From: Flavimaribacter sediminis
Lineage (GTDB): Bacteria > Pseudomonadota > Alphaproteobacteria > Rhizobiales > Rhizobiaceae
DNA: 64,000 nucleotides
Direction: 5' to 3'
Assembly (NCBI RefSeq): GCF_019492055.1
Contig: NZ_JAICBX010000002.1
Span: forward strand, 1 to 64,000
Within the stretch, counting starts at the first letter, position 1. Each line of letters opens with the position of its first letter. Both the position numbers and the translations under genes were made by a program. A model generated the notes under the pieces. The model ran no database searches. It was not told the origin of the DNA and saw nothing but the letters and a program-made list of their open reading frames with translations. Shown here piece after piece: positions 1-7,185 of this stretch.

Positions 1-2
1 GG

Positions 3-551
3 CTTTCTCAGGTCACGGGCGACCTGACGGTACAGAGGCAACGCAAGCGCACTGCGGCCAGCGCCGAAGCGGCTGCGAGCATTGACGAAGTCATTGTCCT
101 TCTTGTGCGCCAGCGGCGTCATCTGGAGGGCGAGATCGCCTCGATGATCGATGACGATCCGCTGTGGGCCTGTCTTGACGCGACGTTGCGCGCCTTCAAG
201 GGGATTGCGTCACGGACGGTGGCTGTGCTGATGGCCGAAATGCCGGAACTCGGACTCGTCTCCAACAAGGTTATCGCCAAGCTGGCGGGTCTTGCGCCGA
301 TTGCCAACGACAGTGGCAAGCGCCAGGGGCGAAGACCGGTGCGCGGCGGTCGAGCCGGGCCGCGTTCGATCCTTTTCCTGATTGCACGCACCGTTGCCAG
401 GTATGATCCGCACATGGCTGCCTTCCAGCAAAGGTTGCAGGAGGCCGGAAAACCGAAAATGGTCATCCGCATTGCGCTTGCACGCAAACTTCTCGTCATC
501 CTCAACGCCAAAGCGCGCGATGCGAGAACAGAGTTTGCAAATGCAACTTGA
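3..551 (+). CDS. IS110-family transposase, C-terminal part (cut by window edge)
   Basis: The frame is open from base 3 without a start, so the gene enters from outside the window; an internal GTG at 105 is not taken as the start. The visible part matches the C-terminal transposase_20 (IS116/IS110/IS902) domain: a helix-hairpin-helix-like stretch beginning FKGIASRTVAVLMAEMPELG, then the conserved LAGLAPIANDSGKRQG segment with the serine thought to be catalytic in this family, then a basic GGRAGPR patch. IS110 elements move through DEDD/serine recombinase-like chemistry and usually have no terminal inverted repeats, so the element end cannot be read here. Whether the copy is intact depends on upstream sequence. 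Confidence 0.85.
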   Translation, partial: LSQVTGDLTVQRQRKRTAASAEAAASIDEVIVLLVRQRRHLEGEIASMIDDDPLWACLDATLRAFKGIASRTVAVLMAEMPELGLVSNKVIAKLAGLAPIANDSGKRQGRRPVRGGRAGPRSILFLIARTVARYDPHMAAFQQRLQEAGKPKMVIRIALARKLLVILNAKARDARTEFANAT

Positions 552-566
552 CAGCACAGATAGTCG

Positions 567-615
567 CTCATCGCGGACTTGATCCGCGATCCAGCCGGCG
601 TCGCGTCCGCGACGC
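567..615 (+). repeat. 49-bp hairpin repeat, copy 1
   Basis: Identical over 49 bases to the copy at 1256-1304. It contains two inverted repeats: CGCGGA/TCCGCG with a 5-base loop, and GTCGCG/CGCGAC with a 2-base loop. It lies just after the transposase stop. The layout resembles REP/BIME-type intergenic palindromes of Rhizobiales. Confidence 0.85.
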
Positions 616-690
616 AGGGAAAATCTGCGCACCTGTCTCGTCACGTCATTCAATGTGCAGATGGTGGCTCCGGATTTTTATCAGGAGACC

Positions 691-832
691 ATGAAAATGC
701 TTTGTGTATCGCTATTCCGTAGGACAGAAGGAACAATACGAACAGTGTTTGATCAACCAAGAACATGAAACTGGATTCGATGTTTCCCGCAAATCCATGA
801 AAGTAGCTCACCAAAAAATGAATCCGTATTGA
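691..832 (+). other. AT-rich stretch with two doubtful mini-ORFs
   Basis: Between the first hairpin repeat and the minus-strand membrane ORF two short plus-strand frames can be read: 691-768 (25 codons, with AGGAGACC before the ATG) and 704-832 (GTG start, 42 codons). Neither is recognised and they overlap in different frames, so at most one is real. The region is clearly more AT-rich than the rest of the window, so chance ORFs of this size are expected to have unusual composition. Confidence 0.15.
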
Positions 833-1098
833 TTCACGACGGAGATATTGAAAAGGGTTACAAAGAGCGGCAGCGCCATTGAAGACAGGTCACGCGACCA
901 AGTGGGGTCCCATCTCAGCGCCCTTTTTACGTCGAATTTGTCGACACGAATAACGAGGAGAGACAGGTATCCAATCAGCCCAATTGAGGAAAACATCAGC
1001 ACATAAGACACGAATGGATGCAGCCACGGCCTGAACAGCAGTGCGATATTGATAACCCAAAGCGCCGTTATTCCGTATTTTTTCTGCATCAAAACCAT
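808..1098 (-). CDS. small hypothetical membrane protein
   Basis: A 96-residue frame with two or three hydrophobic segments (about residues 10-30, 31-50 and 73-92), consistent with a small integral membrane protein. I do not recognise a family. ATG starts at 1098 and 1089 are both possible and neither has a good Shine-Dalgarno sequence. It sits in AT-rich DNA bounded by two identical 49-bp repeats, which suggests acquired DNA. Hydrophobicity is the main argument that it is real; it could be a chance frame. Confidence 0.4.
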   Translation of the reverse strand: MVLMQKKYGITALWVINIALLFRPWLHPFVSYVLMFSSIGLIGYLSLLVIRVDKFDVKRALRWDPTWSRDLSSMALPLFVTLFNISVVNQYGFIFW

Positions 1099-1427
1099 CG
1101 AGTCAGATTTATTGATTTTATTTGAATGTACAAACTATGATCGAAATCTACACCAGTCGGCCAATGTGCCTCAAGCGCAGGCCATGCAAGTTGCGCCTCG
1201 ACCAGCACAGCACACAGCTGCATTTGTTCGTTTGCAAGTAACTTTCCCCAACACCCTCATCGCGGACTTGATCCGCGATCCAGCCGGCGTCGCGTCCGCG
1301 ACGCGAAAAATGCAAATGTCGCGCCGTTCAATCCGTTTGAGCCGGTTGCACGCCAACAATTCTGTCACACGCTGTCGTAGAATGGACACGTAAAAAGCGC
1401 GAATCGGTCAAAAGGGAGCGACAGGGA
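1099..1427. other. gene-free stretch with hairpin repeat copy 2
   Basis: No convincing gene on either strand. It holds the second copy of the 49-bp hairpin repeat and, at its right end, the ribosome binding site AGGGAG of the broken MazG-like gene. Confidence 0.6.
1256..1304 (+). repeat. 49-bp hairpin repeat, copy 2
   Basis: Exact copy of 567-615 in the same orientation, with both internal inverted repeats preserved. The two copies enclose about 640 bp of AT-rich DNA. Confidence 0.85.
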
Positions 1428-1774
1428 ATGAGTGCGACGTTCAGGGAATTGAGCGACCGGATCGGCGAGGTGGGAGAGCTGTACGCAAAAAGGCACAATA
1501 TCGCGCGCAGTTCCGACTGGTATCTGCTCAAGCTGACGGAAGAACTTGGCGAGCTCACCGCCGAGCATCTGCTCATGGACGGCCGAGCCCGGCCAGGTCC
1601 TGACGGATCAGGCGGCGCGCGCGGGGCGTTGGAAATGAGGCGGCGGATCTGTTCGGGCAGTTTGTCCTCTATTTGCGCGCGCACGATATAGACATCGAAG
1701 CCGCCATTGAGCGGAAGTGGCTGCGTCATCTCGATCATTACAAAAGTCTCGAAGGAACCGGAGATACTCGCTAG
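1428..1774 (+). pseudogene. MazG-like nucleotide pyrophosphohydrolase, frameshifted
   Basis: The ATG at 1428 follows AGGGAGCGACAGGGA and opens a frame whose first ~50 residues read like an all-alpha NTP pyrophosphohydrolase (MazG/PRA-PH-like), including the metal-site type motif KLTEELGELTAEH. The frame then runs into unrelated sequence, while a second frame from 1634 to the TAG at 1772-1774 gives the expected C-terminal half (NEAADLFGQFVLYLRAHDID, then an ERKWLRHLDHY-type tail). Adding one A to the AAA run at 1633-1635 joins the halves as ...ALENEAADLFG.... This is therefore a one-base deletion, or a sequencing error in a short homopolymer. The intact product would be about 115 residues and would hydrolyse non-canonical NTPs or act as a housecleaning enzyme. 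Confidence 0.75.
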
Positions 1775-1788
1775 AGAGACGCCTTCGC

Positions 1789-1832
1789 CTCATCGCGAAC
1801 CTGACCCGCGATCCATCCGACGCCCGTCGTCC
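1789..1832 (+). repeat. diverged third copy of the hairpin repeat
   Basis: Starts with CTCATCGCG and keeps the CCGCGATCCA core and the CGTCG segment of the 49-bp repeat, with several substitutions that weaken the hairpins. It lies 3' of the broken MazG-like gene. Confidence 0.55.
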
Positions 1833-1949
1833 AGAAGCTCAAATACCTTTGCGGGTCTCTGATTTTCGAACTGCCTTCATGTTGCAACCTTTTCGGTAAC
1901 GATTTGTGCTAGAATTGCGCCGAGGATGGACCGGAAGGAGATTTTCCCG

Positions 1950-2924
1950 ATGCTGTTGAACTCGCTCCGTCTCGCCCTTACGATCATGATTTTTGCGGCT
2001 CTGTCGGGTTCGCCACCGTCGATGGCGGCCTCGTCGAACATTCCGGCCTGGCTGCAAAAACATGTCGGCACGGGCGAAGGTCAGATTGCTCCCGTGGTTC
2101 TTGAGAGGGCGCGCGCCCTCTACCAGCAAAAGCTGCGCCAGGGCCAAGTCAGGAATCCCTGTTACCTTGCAAAGGACGCGACGCGCCCGAGTACATCGCG
2201 CAACGGCGCGCCGGGTCAGCGGTTTTACGTCATTTGCGAGCGACAGAAAACATTCCGCGCAGTTTCGTCGGGTTATGGCAACGGGCGAAAACTGAAACGC
2301 GCGAATTTCTCGAATGGCCGGCAGTGCGCGAAGAATTTCAGCAATGCGGAGGGGTCGAAGCTGACCATGGGCGGCTCGTATGTCACTGCCGAAACGAGAA
2401 CCTCCTTCAAGGGCTACTACAGCCAGTCCGGCAAGCGACAACCGTTCCACCGCACATTCCTTCTGTTCGACGGCGAAGGCGACACGGCGAACGCCAGAGA
2501 GCGGGCGATCGGCGGGCATCCGGCCGTTTTCCTGAAATGGCAGTGCCGTTACAAAAATCCGAAAAGCCCCTATGCCGACAATGAAGGCTATGTGCCTTAC
2601 GGCAAACTGGTGAACTACACCGGTGGGCGCAGCAATGGCTGCACGACATGGTCGCAGTCCGCTTCCAGCAAAATTCTTTCTCTGGTGGAGGGCAATCCGA
2701 CGACGCTCTACATCTACCCGGAATCCGGCGACATCGACGCCGTGGCGAACGCAGTCAAGAAACGGAAATCCCTGTCGCGCGCCGGGCTATACTGGAACGC
2801 ATCATGCCTGAAGGAAATCAAGGCGCCGAAGTTCTGGCCCAAAAGAACCCTCCAGCCGATCATCAATGAATGGCGGCAGTCGCTTCCAAAACAGCCGCCA
2901 ATGGAATTGCCGATCTGCAAGTGA
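1950..2924 (+). CDS. exported murein L,D-transpeptidase catalytic-domain protein
   Basis: The ATG at 1950 is chosen over the in-frame ATG at 1926 because AAGGAG lies 9 bases before it; this gives 324 residues beginning with a signal peptide (hydrophobic stretch ending near PPSMAA). Around residue 231 the sequence GGRSNGCTTW matches the S-x-G-C nucleophile motif of the YkuD-like L,D-transpeptidase catalytic domain 2 family; several other cysteines are present. The family acts in the periplasm on peptidoglycan tetrapeptides, making 3-3 cross-links or trimming. The histidine usually before the SxGC motif is not obvious to me, so the activity is less certain than the fold. It stands alone between two unrelated genes. 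Confidence 0.65.
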   Translation: MLLNSLRLALTIMIFAALSGSPPSMAASSNIPAWLQKHVGTGEGQIAPVVLERARALYQQKLRQGQVRNPCYLAKDATRPSTSRNGAPGQRFYVICERQKTFRAVSSGYGNGRKLKRANFSNGRQCAKNFSNAEGSKLTMGGSYVTAETRTSFKGYYSQSGKRQPFHRTFLLFDGEGDTANARERAIGGHPAVFLKWQCRYKNPKSPYADNEGYVPYGKLVNYTGGRSNGCTTWSQSASSKILSLVEGNPTTLYIYPESGDIDAVANAVKKRKSLSRAGLYWNASCLKEIKAPKFWPKRTLQPIINEWRQSLPKQPPMELPICK

Positions 2925-2962
2925 ATTGAGCCGAGGGCGCCACCAGCAGGAAGGAGAGCGGC

Positions 2963-3478
2963 ATGATCATCACAAAGCAGCTCCTTCTTCGGCGCGCGCG
3001 GATGAGCGATCTGGACGACCTGCATCAGGTCTTCTCCAATCCGGCGGCAATGCGATTCTGGGACAGCCTGCCCTATCAGGAGATAGAACAGACGCAGCGG
3101 CTGCTCGAAGCAATGATCGCGGCCTCACCGGACGAAAGCGACGATTTCGTCATCGAGCATGAAGGCCGGGCAATCGGCAAGGCGGGCTGCTGGCGCCTCG
3201 GAGAAATAGGCTTCATCCTGCATCCCGACCACTGGGGCAAGGGCCTGGCCCACGAGGCGCTGAGCGCTGCGATACCCCACATCTTCGAAAACCTGCCGAT
3301 CGACCGGCTGGAGGCCGATGTCGATCCGCGAAACGACGCCTCCCTCAAATTGCTCTCACGGCTCGGATTTCGCGAAACCGGCCGCGCCGCCCGAACCATC
3401 CTAGTGGGCGACGAATGGTGCGACAGCGTCTATCTGGAATTGCCGGTCGCAACATGGAGACAGACGGCGCCGGATTGA
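2963..3478 (+). CDS. GNAT-family N-acetyltransferase (RimJ/RimL type)
   Basis: A 171-residue protein preceded by GGAAGGAGAGCGGC. It starts with the beta-1 pattern of RimJ/RimL-type acetyltransferases (TKQLLLRRARMSD), carries the acetyl-CoA binding motif in HWGKGLAHEALSAAI, and ends with the NDASLKLLSRLGFRETG segment typical of the fold. It should transfer acetyl from acetyl-CoA to an N-terminal or small-molecule amine in the cytoplasm; the substrate cannot be read from sequence. It converges on the ABM-domain gene with only 5 bp between the stops. Confidence 0.85.
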   Translation: MIITKQLLLRRARMSDLDDLHQVFSNPAAMRFWDSLPYQEIEQTQRLLEAMIAASPDESDDFVIEHEGRAIGKAGCWRLGEIGFILHPDHWGKGLAHEALSAAIPHIFENLPIDRLEADVDPRNDASLKLLSRLGFRETGRAARTILVGDEWCDSVYLELPVATWRQTAPD

Positions 3479-3483
3479 CGCCT

Positions 3484-3780
3484 TCAGGCCTCAATGAACT
3501 CGTAGTGCCGGATCGACCTGCTTTCGACCAGCTCTGCTTCCGCCGGGTCGATATGGGGGCTTTGATAATCGTCTCCGACGAAGACCTTCAAGGCTTCGAG
3601 ATCCTTCCAGACCATGACGAAGCAAAATTCCCGCGGACTGTCCGGTCGCGGCGCGCCCGGAAGCACGGAAACGATCCCGTCAGTGTTTTTCATCAGTGGA
3701 ATTGCGGTCTCGTGAAAAAACTTGCCGAATTCCACCTCCTTGCCTGGCCGTGTCACGACCTGAAAAACGCGCATGATCAT
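3484..3780 (-). CDS. antibiotic biosynthesis monooxygenase (ABM) domain protein
   Basis: About 98 residues from the ATG at 3780, chosen because GGGAGG lies 8 bases upstream; an ATG three codons earlier is too close to it. The sequence (MRVFQVVTRPGKEVEFGKFF, then FCFVMVWKDLEALKVFVG) has the alternating beta-alpha-beta pattern of dimeric alpha/beta-barrel ABM proteins. Members include quinone-forming monooxygenases and haem-degrading enzymes, and many have unknown roles. It follows the choloylglycine hydrolase-like gene on the same strand after about 120 bp and may be cotranscribed. Confidence 0.75.
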   Translation of the reverse strand: MIMRVFQVVTRPGKEVEFGKFFHETAIPLMKNTDGIVSVLPGAPRPDSPREFCFVMVWKDLEALKVFVGDDYQSPHIDPAEAELVESRSIRHYEFIEA

Positions 3781-3842
3781 TGCAAACACCTCCCTGTGCT
3801 GCCGCCGGACAGTCGAAGCCGTTCGGTCAAGAACACGAACGA

Positions 3843-3860
3843 GGGGGCCGCAGCGCCCCC
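3843..3860 (-). terminator. GC-rich stem-loop after the choloylglycine hydrolase gene
   Basis: GGGGGC and GCCCCC pair around a 6-base loop between the hydrolase stop and the ABM gene. There is no clear U-tract on the minus strand, so it may be an attenuating or processing hairpin rather than a full terminator. Confidence 0.3.
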
Positions 3861-3903
3861 CCTGGTAAACATCGATCTTTTGCGGGCTACCGGAAAGCTC
3901 GCA

Positions 3904-5004
3904 CTACTTCGAAGGATCGGCCTGCAGCCACTCGAACGGCTTGGCTTCCTCGAAATGTTCCGCGGCATTGCCCGAGTAGTACTTGCCGCCGGCGATCGGA
4001 AGTTTCTTCGCCGGAGCCCCCTTCGACAGGTCCAGATCGTCCATCGCAACCCAGAAGGTGTTCGGGGTCGTCGATGAATCGAAGAAATAGATCCGGTTCT
4101 TCTGGTCGGCGACCGTGCGCCAGAGCGTGGAGGCGATGTTCGGCTCTCCCGGTGTGGTGATGCCGAGAGGCACGCTGACGGAGCGCATGACCGACAAGAC
4201 CGAGGCGACGGCCTGGTTGGCGTAGGCCTGATCCGGAACCGCGGCGATGAAATTGGGATCGGTCTTGGTCGGGATCGCGCCGAGCAGGAAGGAGGCGCGG
4301 GCGAAACGGTCGGGCGCGGAGTTGGTGCCGGGCAGGAATTTCAGCCCGCCGATCTTTTCCCAGTAGGCGTTGAGCGCCAGTTGCTGGTCGTAGCTCGGCG
4401 AGTTGGTCATTACCGTATACTGCTTGCCGTGGTGAACCACGAGTTCGCCGTCGAGATATTCGAAAATCGCGGAATCGCCGCTTGGATCGGAGATCGAAAG
4501 ATGCAGCGTGGCGGCAGAGCCGTTCGGCAGTTTCGGCGCGACGATGCGGAACGGCTGCGCCCGCAGCGACTCGACGGCTTCGGCGACGGTCGCAAAGTTG
4601 TCGAGCACATACTGCGCCCAAAGGCCGATCGACATCGGCGGCTTGTCGTCGAGATTGCCGTATTGCGCCTCTGCGAGATAGAGCATGTTGGCGACGAGAC
4701 CCTTCTCGTTCATGCCGTCGGCGCTGGCGATATTGTAGGCGGAGGCGATGACGCTGCCATATTTGGAGACCCATTTCGGCGATTCCGGTCCGGCGGCGCC
4801 ATTGCGCTCCATGCCGGCGGGAAATGCCCACAAGTCGGTCTGCATGTCCTGCATCCAGTCCATCGACCGGCCGGTCATCACCTCGTTCTCGCTTCCGGTG
4901 TAGAGGGTGCGGGTGCAGGCCTCGGCATCGGAAGGCAGGACCGTTGCGCTGGAAAACAGGGCCAGCGCAGCCCAGGTCAGGGTTTTCTTGTTGTCGGTTC
5001 GCAT
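3904..5004 (-). CDS. exported choloylglycine hydrolase / linear amide C-N hydrolase
   Basis: A 366-residue Ntn-hydrolase of the bile salt hydrolase/penicillin V acylase family. A signal peptide runs to AEA at residue 29, and cleavage would expose Cys30 (AEACTRTLY) as the N-terminal nucleophile. Supporting motifs are GRSMDW shortly after, the substrate-site YNIASADGMNEKGL region and the VMTNSPSYDQQL segment with the conserved asparagine. The enzyme should cleave linear amide bonds in the periplasm. In Gram-negative environmental bacteria the substrate is often an N-acyl-homoserine lactone or penicillin-like amide rather than bile salt; which applies here is not visible. No neighbour suggests a pathway. 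Confidence 0.85.
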   Translation of the reverse strand: MRTDNKKTLTWAALALFSSATVLPSDAEACTRTLYTGSENEVMTGRSMDWMQDMQTDLWAFPAGMERNGAAGPESPKWVSKYGSVIASAYNIASADGMNEKGLVANMLYLAEAQYGNLDDKPPMSIGLWAQYVLDNFATVAEAVESLRAQPFRIVAPKLPNGSAATLHLSISDPSGDSAIFEYLDGELVVHHGKQYTVMTNSPSYDQQLALNAYWEKIGGLKFLPGTNSAPDRFARASFLLGAIPTKTDPNFIAAVPDQAYANQAVASVLSVMRSVSVPLGITTPGEPNIASTLWRTVADQKNRIYFFDSSTTPNTFWVAMDDLDLSKGAPAKKLPIAGGKYYSGNAAEHFEEAKPFEWLQADPSK

Positions 5005-5729
5005 GTCGTTTTCTCGCTTTGCGCCGGAGCGCGGTTTGACGCCAATTCGAAGGCGGAACGGTCTGCAGCCATTCCTTCGCCCTATTTTTGTCAGGACTGG
5101 TGACGGATACGTTTTATGATCGGATACTTCGTCGTTACGATACTATACTGTTATCGCCACAGTTGCAGAAGCCTTGACACTGTATTTGCTAAATGCCGAT
5201 TGTTACCGGAAGGCTAATGGAGAAGAATAATCGACTAGATTTCATCTCTTTTCTCGAAACGGCCGGCATGCGCTTTTGAATACTTCCCGAGCGTCGGAAC
5301 ATGCCTGCACTGAAGAAGCAGACCGTGCCTCGACTGACGTCGGAACGGCGTCGCAAAGCCCCAGGCGGTCGTTTCACCAGGAACGGGCGCCCAATTCCAA
5401 GTTCAGAACAAAAGAGGAACTTTTGTAATGAATTACGCGGCAAAATATGCTAAAATGCATGACGCCATTCAGGCGCGTATTCGTTCTCTCGCCGTGAAGC
5501 GATCTCGGCGGCCAGAATTCAATTGACCCAAAAATTCCGATTCCCGAAACAAACCCAGACTCGCCGCAGTGTCATGAAAAGGACTGAAAAGCGCAATTCC
5601 CGAAACGAAGCCAAATATCCCGATCGGCGAGAAACGCGGATTCCCGAAACAAAGCCAGATTTTTCCGAAATTATAATTTACACAACAATATCAATAATTT
5701 ATAAGATATTAGTGCATCCGGCTTCAGGA
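5005..5729. other. 725-bp gene-free stretch
   Basis: No supported gene. The left part should contain the promoter of the hydrolase gene. The right part holds three direct repeats (5539-5659) and then a very AT-rich run (about 5665-5712) just 3' of clpS. A minus-strand frame at 5189-5443 is arginine- and serine-rich, unlike any family, and is not called. Confidence 0.6.
5539..5659 (+). repeat. three direct copies of a ~21-bp motif
   Basis: A motif close to GATTCCCGAAACAAAGCCAG occurs at 5539-5559, 5595-5615 and 5639-5659 with one to three changes between copies. The spacing is 56 and 44 bp, so it is not a CRISPR-like regular array. It may be a protein-binding array or a short repeat remnant. 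Confidence 0.6.
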
Positions 5730-6029
5730 TCATTCTTCCGGTTCAGCGACGAAGAGCAGCGGATATCCTTCCTGCGCGCCGAAATCCGTGGCCTCTTTCG
5801 CCTTGGTCTCGGCGGCGTCTTTGGGCAGCACGGTGACAACGCATTTGCCCTTGGTGTGCGCTGTGATCATAACGCGCAAAGACTGGTCTTCGGAGAGCTT
5901 GAAGACTGTTTTCAGCACCCGGATCACGAATTCCCGCGGCGTATAATCGTCATTCAACAGAATGACCATGTAACGCCGTGGGCGCGCGATCTTCGGTTTT
6001 GTCTTCGTCTTTGTTTCAATATCGGACAT
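5730..6029 (-). CDS. clpS: ClpS, adaptor of the ClpAP protease
   Basis: From the ATG at 6029 the protein is 99 residues, the usual size; the frame could extend to 6128, but that adds an unrelated N-terminus. The conserved ClpS core is clear: PRRYMVILLNDDYTPREFV (the NDD/TP segment of the N-degron pocket), FKLSEDQSLRVMITAHTKGK, and a C-terminal TVLPKD strand. ClpS binds N-terminal degron residues (Phe, Leu, Trp, Tyr) and hands substrates to ClpA. clpA is not adjacent. Rhizobiales often have two ClpS paralogues, and the lysine-rich extension (TKTKTKPKIAR) might mark the second type, which I cannot verify. Confidence 0.93.
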   Translation of the reverse strand: MSDIETKTKTKPKIARPRRYMVILLNDDYTPREFVIRVLKTVFKLSEDQSLRVMITAHTKGKCVVTVLPKDAAETKAKEATDFGAQEGYPLLFVAEPEE

Positions 6030-6146
6030 CTGCGTCACGCCGAAACGATGCGGGCCGCCGTCTCCCGAATAGCCCTCGCTTCCTTCTATTCTGGAAGTAA
6101 AAACGCATTCGTCCAGTGGCGAGGGCAAAAAATGAACGGATCGTCC

Positions 6147-7088
6147 CTATGCCTCGGCCTGCCGGGCGATCGCCGTGCGAAACCGCGTCGTGCATTTCTT
6201 GATATGGTTCAGCAGATCCCGGGAAGCCCAGTGCCGATCGAACACGTCGTAGTCCACGACCCGCGAGGCGGTGTTCTCGAACGTTCCGAGTTCCCGATGA
6301 TATTCCTTTGCGATGCGCGGGTAGCCCATGCCTTCGGCCATCGCCGCCAGCGCCAGGAACGTCACGAGATCGGAGATCAGCGGATCGTCGCCCCGGTCAC
6401 GATTGGCGTAGACGTAGGCGTAGAGGTCGGGATGGAAGTTGGTGAAGACGCCGCTGAAGCCCCTGGAGCCGGCCTGCATCGCCTCGAAGGCAATCGCCGC
6501 GTTCGCGTTGATGATGGCGAGCGGCGACCCCTCGGTCAGTTCGACGCGCCGGCGCACCGTGTCGATATCGCACGAAACGTCCTTGAGGACGACGAAACGA
6601 CCGGTGTCGCGGCAATAGGCCAGCTCCTCGTCGGAGAGCAGACGGCGGTAGGGCGCCGGGCATTCGTAGAGGCCGAGCGGCATGTCGGCGGGCAGTTCGC
6701 CAATCAGCCGGTCCAGGTTGCTCTTGAAGGCCTCTGTTCCCGCATCGTCGGGGTCCAGGCGGTTTGTCACCAGAACCAGCCCGTCGACGCCGGTATCGGC
6801 CATCGCCTGCAGTTCGGCGATCTGGTCCTCGATCCTGTCGGATATGTGACCGGAAGCGATCACCGGCGCCCGGCCGGCTGCTTTCTCGACAACGGAGCGC
6901 GCCAGCGCGACCCGTTCATCGAGCGAGAGTTTCTGCATTTCGCTGGACTGGCAAACCGCGAACAGCGCGTCGGCCCCATTGTCCAGATACCACTCGACGA
7001 GCGCCGCTAGACCTTCGTCGTCGATCGTGTCTTGCCCTGTGAAGGGCGTAAGCATGACGGGGACGATGCCCTCGATGGAAATTGCCAT
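6147..7088 (-). CDS. DapA/NAL-family aldolase or dehydratase
   Basis: A 313-residue class I aldolase of the dihydrodipicolinate synthase/N-acetylneuraminate lyase family. Lys169 (FVVLKDVS) is the Schiff-base lysine and Tyr141 (LGLYECP) the conserved tyrosine. The usual GTTGE motif is replaced by CQSSEM (residues 46-51), so it is probably not true DapA but a catabolic lyase or dehydratase acting on a 2-keto acid. It is transcribed away from the beta-propeller gene, and its promoter carries the same palindrome as the dctP promoter, so it should belong to the IclR-controlled catabolic cluster. The substrate is unknown. Confidence 0.85.
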   Translation of the reverse strand: MAISIEGIVPVMLTPFTGQDTIDDEGLAALVEWYLDNGADALFAVCQSSEMQKLSLDERVALARSVVEKAAGRAPVIASGHISDRIEDQIAELQAMADTGVDGLVLVTNRLDPDDAGTEAFKSNLDRLIGELPADMPLGLYECPAPYRRLLSDEELAYCRDTGRFVVLKDVSCDIDTVRRRVELTEGSPLAIINANAAIAFEAMQAGSRGFSGVFTNFHPDLYAYVYANRDRGDDPLISDLVTFLALAAMAEGMGYPRIAKEYHRELGTFENTASRVVDYDVFDRHWASRDLLNHIKKCTTRFRTAIARQAEA

Positions 7089-7134
7089 GGACTAATCCGT
7101 TTTTACTTTTTTCTGGTGTCGAGTCTGCTAGTTA

Positions 7135-7163
7135 TAAATATGGAATAGCATTCCATTTTTCAA
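7135..7163 (-). promoter_or_regulatory. sigma-70-type promoter of the DapA-family gene
   Basis: On the minus strand TTGAAA (7163-7158) and TATTTA (7140-7135) are separated by exactly 17 bases, about 45 bases before the start codon at 7088. The spacer is almost entirely filled by the palindrome at 7141-7155, so a bound regulator would block RNA polymerase. Confidence 0.6.
7141..7155. promoter_or_regulatory. predicted IclR operator, site 1
   Basis: TGGAATAGCATTCCA is a perfect 6-3-6 inverted repeat between divergent genes. A near-identical site lies at 14659-14673. IclR-family operators are often TGGAA-n-TTCCA palindromes, and an IclR gene lies in the cluster at 15810. Confidence 0.65.
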
Positions 7164-7185
7164 ATTGCACAGGAAAAACCGACTT

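Noticed and set aside
5189-5443. 84-codon minus-strand ORF in the gene-free stretch
   Set aside because: Arg/Ser-rich, no ribosome site, no family pattern.
5539-5659. CRISPR-like array
   Set aside because: Only three copies, imperfect, with unequal spacing and no cas genes in the window.
5523-7010. 495-codon plus-strand ORF over clpS and the DapA-family gene
   Set aside because: Antisense shadow of two well-supported genes; composition rich in Arg, His and Asp with no family resemblance.
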